Shown: in pieces, positions 59,842 through 64,000 of the stretch
Numbering within the stretch: the stretch's first letter is position 1
Layout of the letters: each line of letters opens with the position of its first letter
NCBI RefSeq assembly: GCF_029478665.1
Contig: NZ_JARPQB010000009.1
Location: forward strand, 1-64,000
DNA from: Pseudomonas entomophila
Lineage (GTDB): Bacteria; Pseudomonadota; Gammaproteobacteria; Pseudomonadales; Pseudomonadaceae
Length of the DNA stretch: 64,000 nucleotides
Direction of reading: 5' to 3'
Program-made: the position numbers and the translations under genes
The notes under the pieces: model-generated
Database searches by the model: none
What the model was told of the DNA's origin: nothing
Seen by the model: only the letters and a program-made list of their open reading frames with translations

Positions 59842-60858
59842 TCAGCGGTGCTCTGCCTGCCCGGCGTTGAACTTGATGGCGAGCAGCACCAACGGTGCGT
59901 AAGCGATCAGCAGCGCGACGACACTGTCGAGCTTGCCAAGGGCAACCGCACAGGCCAGCGGCAATAGCCAGACGACATTGATTGCCAATACCGCCAGGGT
60001 TACCGGCATGTGCCGGCCAAACTGCCGCGAGGCGAACTGGTAGCCGTGGCTGCGGTGTGCTTCATAGACTTTCTCGCCACGCAGCAAGCGGCGTACCAGC
60101 GTGACCGTTGCATCGACGACAAAGACCCCCAGCAAGATCAGCCAGGCCGCGAACAGGCTCGAGTCGACCCACGCCGCCTGCAGCGACAGAATACCCAGGG
60201 CAATACCCAGAAAACCGCTTCCGGCATCCCCCATGAAGATGCGCGCGGGAGGGAAGTTCCAGATCAGGAAGCCTGCTACGGCGCATGCCAGTGCAATCGC
60301 TCCCCAGGCCTCGCTGTCATGGCCGCTGAGCCAGTACAGTAGAGCCCCCCCCAGGCAGGCACAGATCGCCTCGATACTGGCCAAACCGTCAATGCCGTCC
60401 ATGAAGTTGTACAGATTAAGTAGCCATACCAGGTAGAACAGCGCTAGCACATGGCCGACCCAGCCCAACGCCAGCTCATGCCCAAAGACCTGAAGCGGTG
60501 GCAACCCACCAAGCCAGAACAGCACCCAGGCCGCACCCGTGAAGTGCCCCAACAGCCGCCACCGGGCCGCGATGTGCCCATGGTCGTCCAGAAAGCCCAG
60601 GATGGCGATACCCGATCCTGCCCCCAACAGCGCCCAAGCCAGGCTCCAGTCGAGCAACGCTTGACTGGCCAGGACCGGCACCGAAGCCAGGAACGTCAGG
60701 ACAATGGCAACACCACCGCCACGGGGTGTCGGCACGGTATGGGAGCTACGCGCATTAGGTACGTCGATGATGCTGCGGGCCAGGGCATAACGACGCAGCC
60801 AACCCGTCAGCAGCCAGGCCAGCAAAAGAAGCAAGGGTAGAATCAACCAGAGAGTCAT
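59842..60858 (-). CDS. wbpL: MraY/WecA-family glycosyl-1-phosphate transferase (WbpL-like)
   Basis: The enzyme starts O-antigen units by moving a sugar 1-phosphate to undecaprenyl phosphate. The 338-residue membrane protein has about ten helices; the family motifs are VPNARSSHTVPTPRGGG near residue 35, NLYNFMDGIDG near 145 (the DD-like metal motif) and FMGDAGSGFLG near 200, with HRSHGYQ late. The ATG at 60858 overlaps the epimerase stop (ATGA). The longer frame upstream is not used. The P. aeruginosa name WbpL is applied by order and family. Confidence 0.88.
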   Translation of the reverse strand: MTLWLILPLLLLLAWLLTGWLRRYALARSIIDVPNARSSHTVPTPRGGGVAIVLTFLASVPVLASQALLDWSLAWALLGAGSGIAILGFLDDHGHIAARWRLLGHFTGAAWVLFWLGGLPPLQVFGHELALGWVGHVLALFYLVWLLNLYNFMDGIDGLASIEAICACLGGALLYWLSGHDSEAWGAIALACAVAGFLIWNFPPARIFMGDAGSGFLGIALGILSLQAAWVDSSLFAAWLILLGVFVVDATVTLVRRLLRGEKVYEAHRSHGYQFASRQFGRHMPVTLAVLAINVVWLLPLACAVALGKLDSVVALLIAYAPLVLLAIKFNAGQAEHR

Positions 60859-61829
60859 GCTTTCGAACGTTCCAGGTCCAGATAGTGACGGGCAGCAAGG
60901 GACAGAGCTTGATCGACACTCAGGGGTGGCGTCCAGTCGAGCAGTTGTTGTGTCTTGCCGATATCGACTTGCAGGGAACCGCACAGGCGCTCCGCCATGC
61001 CGGTTCGACCGATGGCGCGAGCGGCCGCTTTCAGCACCCATGCCGGGATGGGCAGAAGCGTCGCCTTGACCCCAAGCGCCTTGGCGGTCCTGCGTAACAG
61101 TTCGGGCGTGGAGAGATCCTCGCCATCGCTGGCGAGAAACACCTGGTTGAGCGCGCTCGGGTGGTCAACGCAGACGCTGATCAGGTCGACCAGATTGTCC
61201 AGCGCGACCATGCTGCGCTTGTTGTGGACCAGCCCCAAAGGTAGCGGGATCTTCTTGACCAGCCACTTCATCATTGCCTGGAAGTTGGCCTTGACCCCCG
61301 GGCCGTAGACCAGGACCGGGCGAATGATCACCACGCCCATTCCCGTTTCCTGCGCCAGCGCCTGAAGCGCCCTCTCGGCTTCAAGCTTGGAGATACCATA
61401 AGGGTCGACAGGATGTGGCAGTTCATCGGCCTGGTAAGGTCGGCGACCGTCGGTGCCCTCGCCATTGACCTTTACCGAACTGATGAAGATGAAGCGTTCG
61501 ACCCCGTCGGCCGCGGCACGACGCGCCAATGCCAGGGTACCGTCGACATTCACCTTGCGAAACTCGGCGAGCGGATCTGACGATTGCTCGTTCATGACAT
61601 GTACGCGGGCAGCGCAATGGATGACCGCTTGCACACCTGCCAGCGACATTTCTTCGCGCCCCTCTCCCAAGGCGCCCATCACCACAGGGGTCGCACCGGC
61701 AGGCAAATCGGCCTTGGGACGGCGGGTTCCGGCAAGGACCTCGATGGTGTGGTCAAGCAGCAATCGATCGACCACACGGGATCCGACGAAGCCACTCGCT
61801 CCGGTAACCAGCACTTTGCGCTGTTTCAA
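60855..61829 (-). CDS. NAD-dependent nucleotide-sugar epimerase (WbpV-like)
   Basis: The 324-residue extended SDR has TGASGFVGSRV at residues 9-19, the catalytic SSVKVNGEG Ser and YGISK (Tyr/Lys) near residue 148. Position between WbpL and a glycosyltransferase fits WbpV, which makes UDP-FucNAc or QuiNAc from the WbpM product; the true sugar is unknown. The start codon is TTG (61829-61827), with GGAG nine bases upstream, and it overlaps the preceding stop as TTGA. Confidence 0.87.
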   Translation of the reverse strand: MKQRKVLVTGASGFVGSRVVDRLLLDHTIEVLAGTRRPKADLPAGATPVVMGALGEGREEMSLAGVQAVIHCAARVHVMNEQSSDPLAEFRKVNVDGTLALARRAAADGVERFIFISSVKVNGEGTDGRRPYQADELPHPVDPYGISKLEAERALQALAQETGMGVVIIRPVLVYGPGVKANFQAMMKWLVKKIPLPLGLVHNKRSMVALDNLVDLISVCVDHPSALNQVFLASDGEDLSTPELLRRTAKALGVKATLLPIPAWVLKAAARAIGRTGMAERLCGSLQVDIGKTQQLLDWTPPLSVDQALSLAARHYLDLERSKA

Positions 61830-62956
61830 GCGTTGTTCTCCAGGGTGCGATAGATGTCCAGGTGTTGTGCGACGATGCTTTCGATCGCAAAGGCACGCTC
61901 GGCAAGCGCCCTGCCCGCCTTGCCCAGGTCCTGGCGCAATTGTCTATCCACGATCAGGCGTTCGATCGCGTCGGCCAGCGCGTGCGCGTCGCGCACGGGT
62001 ACCAAAAGTCCGGAAATGCCTGGCTCGATAGCATCACGGCAGCCTGGAACATCAGTGGTAACTACCGCGCGGCCGCAGGCAGCAGCCTCCACCAAGACTT
62101 TCGGCAAACCTTCACGATAAGAAGGCAGGACAACGATATGCGAACGCTGGAACACCGTCTCCATATCCGCCCGATAGCCCAGACAGGTGACAAGGCCTTG
62201 CTGCCCCCAATGCAACAACTCATCCGCACTGATACTGGTGGGATTGCCAGGGTCCGGGTCACCAACCAGCTGAAAGCTTGCACTGACTCCGCGCTGCCGG
62301 AGGATTCGGGCAGCCTCCACATACTCGAGCACCCCCTTGTCACGCAATAGTCGCGCGGCGAACGTCACCACGGGCTGACCGGCAGGCTCCGGGCAAGGTG
62401 AGTACTGTCGCAAGTCCACGCCAGATCCTCGAATCAGCACACTTTTCGCCGCCGTGATCGCGCCAATGGAAGCCAGAGCCTTCTGATCGTCCGGATTCTG
62501 GAAAACCGCCCTGAGATTCCGCTTCCCCAATGCCACTCTGTACATCAGCGAAATGATCTTGCGCAGTACCGATGCTTTTCCGCCTTGGGCCATGAAAACG
62601 AATCCGAGCCCTGAAATGGCAGCCAGTACACCCCGGACCGGAGAAAGCCGGGCAACGATTCCGCCGTACAAGACGGGCTTGATGGTTACCAGATGCAGCA
62701 CATTGGGACGTACACGCCAGCACAACGCCCAAAGTGCCAACAGCGACTTCAACTCAAGAAGTGGATTCTTTCCACTGCGCGACAAGGGCAATTCATGGTG
62801 AGCAAAACCGAGACGTGAGATGTCAGAGACCCGCGCCCCCGCCTGCGTAGCCACGTGAACTTCATACCCCGCCTCGCGCGCAGACTCGGCAATCGGCAAT
62901 CGATGAGAAATAAAAAAAGCCGGATCGTTAACAACGATCAGTAATACCGGTTTCAT
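61826..62956 (-). CDS. Family 4 glycosyltransferase
   Basis: The 376-residue enzyme is a GT-B retaining glycosyltransferase: an N-terminal PIAESAREAGYEVHVAT region, then VTFAARLLRDKGVLEYVEA at the start of the second lobe near residue 198 and the EX7E motif region SYREGLPKVLVEAAACGRAVVTTDVPG near 290. The sugar added is unknown. I chose the ATG at 62956. The stop overlaps the epimerase start by three bases. Confidence 0.92.
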   Translation of the reverse strand: MKPVLLIVVNDPAFFISHRLPIAESAREAGYEVHVATQAGARVSDISRLGFAHHELPLSRSGKNPLLELKSLLALWALCWRVRPNVLHLVTIKPVLYGGIVARLSPVRGVLAAISGLGFVFMAQGGKASVLRKIISLMYRVALGKRNLRAVFQNPDDQKALASIGAITAAKSVLIRGSGVDLRQYSPCPEPAGQPVVTFAARLLRDKGVLEYVEAARILRQRGVSASFQLVGDPDPGNPTSISADELLHWGQQGLVTCLGYRADMETVFQRSHIVVLPSYREGLPKVLVEAAACGRAVVTTDVPGCRDAIEPGISGLLVPVRDAHALADAIERLIVDRQLRQDLGKAGRALAERAFAIESIVAQHLDIYRTLENNA

Positions 62957-63037
62957 GCTAACCCTGTCACTCTCGAATTCAACAGCACTTTGCAAAACGT
63001 CCTGCGTAGCAGGCAACCGATTGGCCGATACACACCG

Positions 63038-64000
63038 TCATTGAGCAGACCCTGCCCGAACGCGGTATCGCGGTAACAAACGCAGACGCGCGAAAACCAT
63101 CAAAAAAACGCCGTAAAGGCACAAGTTGAAAAACGCGCCCACCCAACCATGGTAAAGGTAGACAAGAGAAAAACAGCCAATCAGCAACACATAGCGAGAA
63201 CCGCCATACCTGCCGAGTACCGCATAAACGAAAGTCAACAGCACCACAACGTAGATAAACAGCATGACCGCTCGTTCCTGCAGCAGAGCAGCCCAACCAG
63301 CCAGGCCGGGGTTGGTGTTCCAGTATGCGTCCGGATAGCCAAATATCTCGTTGACGAGGAACGTATTGACACGCAGATAATCGTAGCCCAGCACCTTGTA
63401 GACAGTCATTTGAGGGAGGCCGTCCGCCCAGTAAGGAATGAAGGCGCCGCTCACATAGAAATCATGGAGCATGCTTGCATGCTCCATGATCAAGGCCACA
63501 TGCCCTACGTGTTGCAAACGGTTCATGACATAACGTACCGCCTCCCCATAGCCCTCCAGGCTCAACGCCGCGAGCCCCTCCATGAAGGCCGACACACTCA
63601 CGCCCGTTCGCATTGCCCATTTCGCTTCAATGACGACTGGCAGGAGCAGTGCCACGAACCCAAGGCCGACCATACCGCGGAAGAAACTCCTCATGGAAAT
63701 ATGAATGGGGTAGCTTCGGCACAGGATCAGCACCACAACGACGAAGATCCCCCCCATCCAGCCACGCAAGAACATGGACGCGAGGAAAACCAGGCAGTTC
63801 AACCAGAACCAACGACTCGAACGCAATCCGACGCCAATCAGAACAAACAACACATCCGGGGGAACAAGGACAAACAGGTAATTGAGCGCGCCGCTACCAT
63901 GGGACTCGACCCCCGCCACGTTGATTCCGGAAATCTGATTGTATGCCATGAAAAAAAGTTGGACGGCGAGAAGAAATAGGCCGTAATTGCCACCCAACAC
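63038..64000 (-). CDS. Wzy-like O-antigen polymerase, N-terminal part outside the window
   Basis: The 320 residues visible (open to the window edge, so the start is missing) form an integral membrane protein with about nine hydrophobic helices and a long periplasmic loop, AMRTGVSVSAFMEG through WADGLPQMTVYK. This layout and the position at the distal end of a wbp cluster fit a Wzy polymerase, which joins O units on the periplasmic side. Wzy proteins share little sequence, so the call rests on topology and context. The nucleotide composition is less GC-rich than the rest of the window. Confidence 0.75.
   Translation of the reverse strand: MLGGNYGLFLLAVQLFFMAYNQISGINVAGVESHGSGALNYLFVLVPPDVLFVLIGVGLRSSRWFWLNCLVFLASMFLRGWMGGIFVVVVLILCRSYPIHISMRSFFRGMVGLGFVALLLPVVIEAKWAMRTGVSVSAFMEGLAALSLEGYGEAVRYVMNRLQHVGHVALIMEHASMLHDFYVSGAFIPYWADGLPQMTVYKVLGYDYLRVNTFLVNEIFGYPDAYWNTNPGLAGWAALLQERAVMLFIYVVVLLTFVYAVLGRYGGSRYVLLIGCFSLVYLYHGWVGAFFNLCLYGVFLMVFARLRLLPRYRVRAGSAQ

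Overview
The window looks like chromosomal DNA of a fluorescent Pseudomonas, most likely in the P. putida / P. entomophila / P. mosselii neighbourhood. This rests on high GC content, about twenty Pseudomonas-type REP palindromes, many LysR regulators, and a core gene set of Pseudomonas type: class II DAHP synthase, EF-P with Arg32 next to earP, ohrR-ohr, DUF3509 and a wbpM-type O-antigen locus. A complete aprA-aprI-aprD-aprE-aprF protease and secretion locus points towards P. entomophila-like strains. The species call is an inference.

Layout. 0-5.6 kb: deaD RNA helicase with a long leader, a spermidine synthase-like methyltransferase, class II DAHP synthase and a convergently overlapping YcaQ-like protein. 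5.7-17 kb: regulator/target modules (DUF1127/LysR, TSUP exporter/LysR, ohrR-ohr, LysR/SDR, LysR/MFS), together with the efp-earP pair and a two-gene operon for a membrane-anchored protein and a Gre-like protein. 17-23.8 kb: the alkaline metalloprotease AprA, its inhibitor AprI and its type I secretion system AprDEF, all on the minus strand. 23.8-32.4 kb: a glycine-zipper protein, a TonB-dependent receptor, tRNA-Ser(GGA), a crotonase-family enzyme, an acyltransferase, a CorA transporter, an amidotransferase, a 31-residue membrane peptide followed by a cytochrome c with a sulfite-oxidase-like N-terminal region, and RraB. 32.5-38.2 kb: an LTA-synthase-like sulfatase, small membrane proteins, a ZIP transporter, an ankyrin protein, and a DUF3509 gene behind what looks like a sigma-54 promoter with upstream activator sites. 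38.2-47.2 kb: an acireductone-dioxygenase homologue that has lost a metal ligand, an MFS transporter, aroC, prmB, an isochorismatase-family protein, an Smr protein, folE and a glutaredoxin. 47.3-56.9 kb: GST, BenE, a chemoreceptor, a MocR/MFS pair, two oxidoreductases and pyrF. 57-64 kb: DUF2897, a ComEA-like protein, then the distal part of an O-antigen cluster (wbpM, wbpL, epimerase, glycosyltransferase, and a Wzy-like protein cut by the window end).

How the genes work together. AprA is exported by AprD (ABC ATPase), AprE (membrane fusion) and AprF (outer membrane channel), while AprI protects the periplasm. The aprA leader carries a perfect match to the RsmA/RsmE binding consensus over its ribosome binding site, which suggests Gac/Rsm control. 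EarP rhamnosylates EF-P on Arg32. OhrR represses ohr. The O-antigen genes overlap by 4 bases or less at several junctions and read as one translationally coupled operon.

No phage, insertion sequence, CRISPR array or new defence system is visible. The best leads for something undescribed are the sigma-54/UAS architecture in front of the DUF3509 gene, the 31-residue peptide with its SUOX-like cytochrome, the degenerate acireductone dioxygenase, and several strong uncharacterised palindromes in promoter regions.
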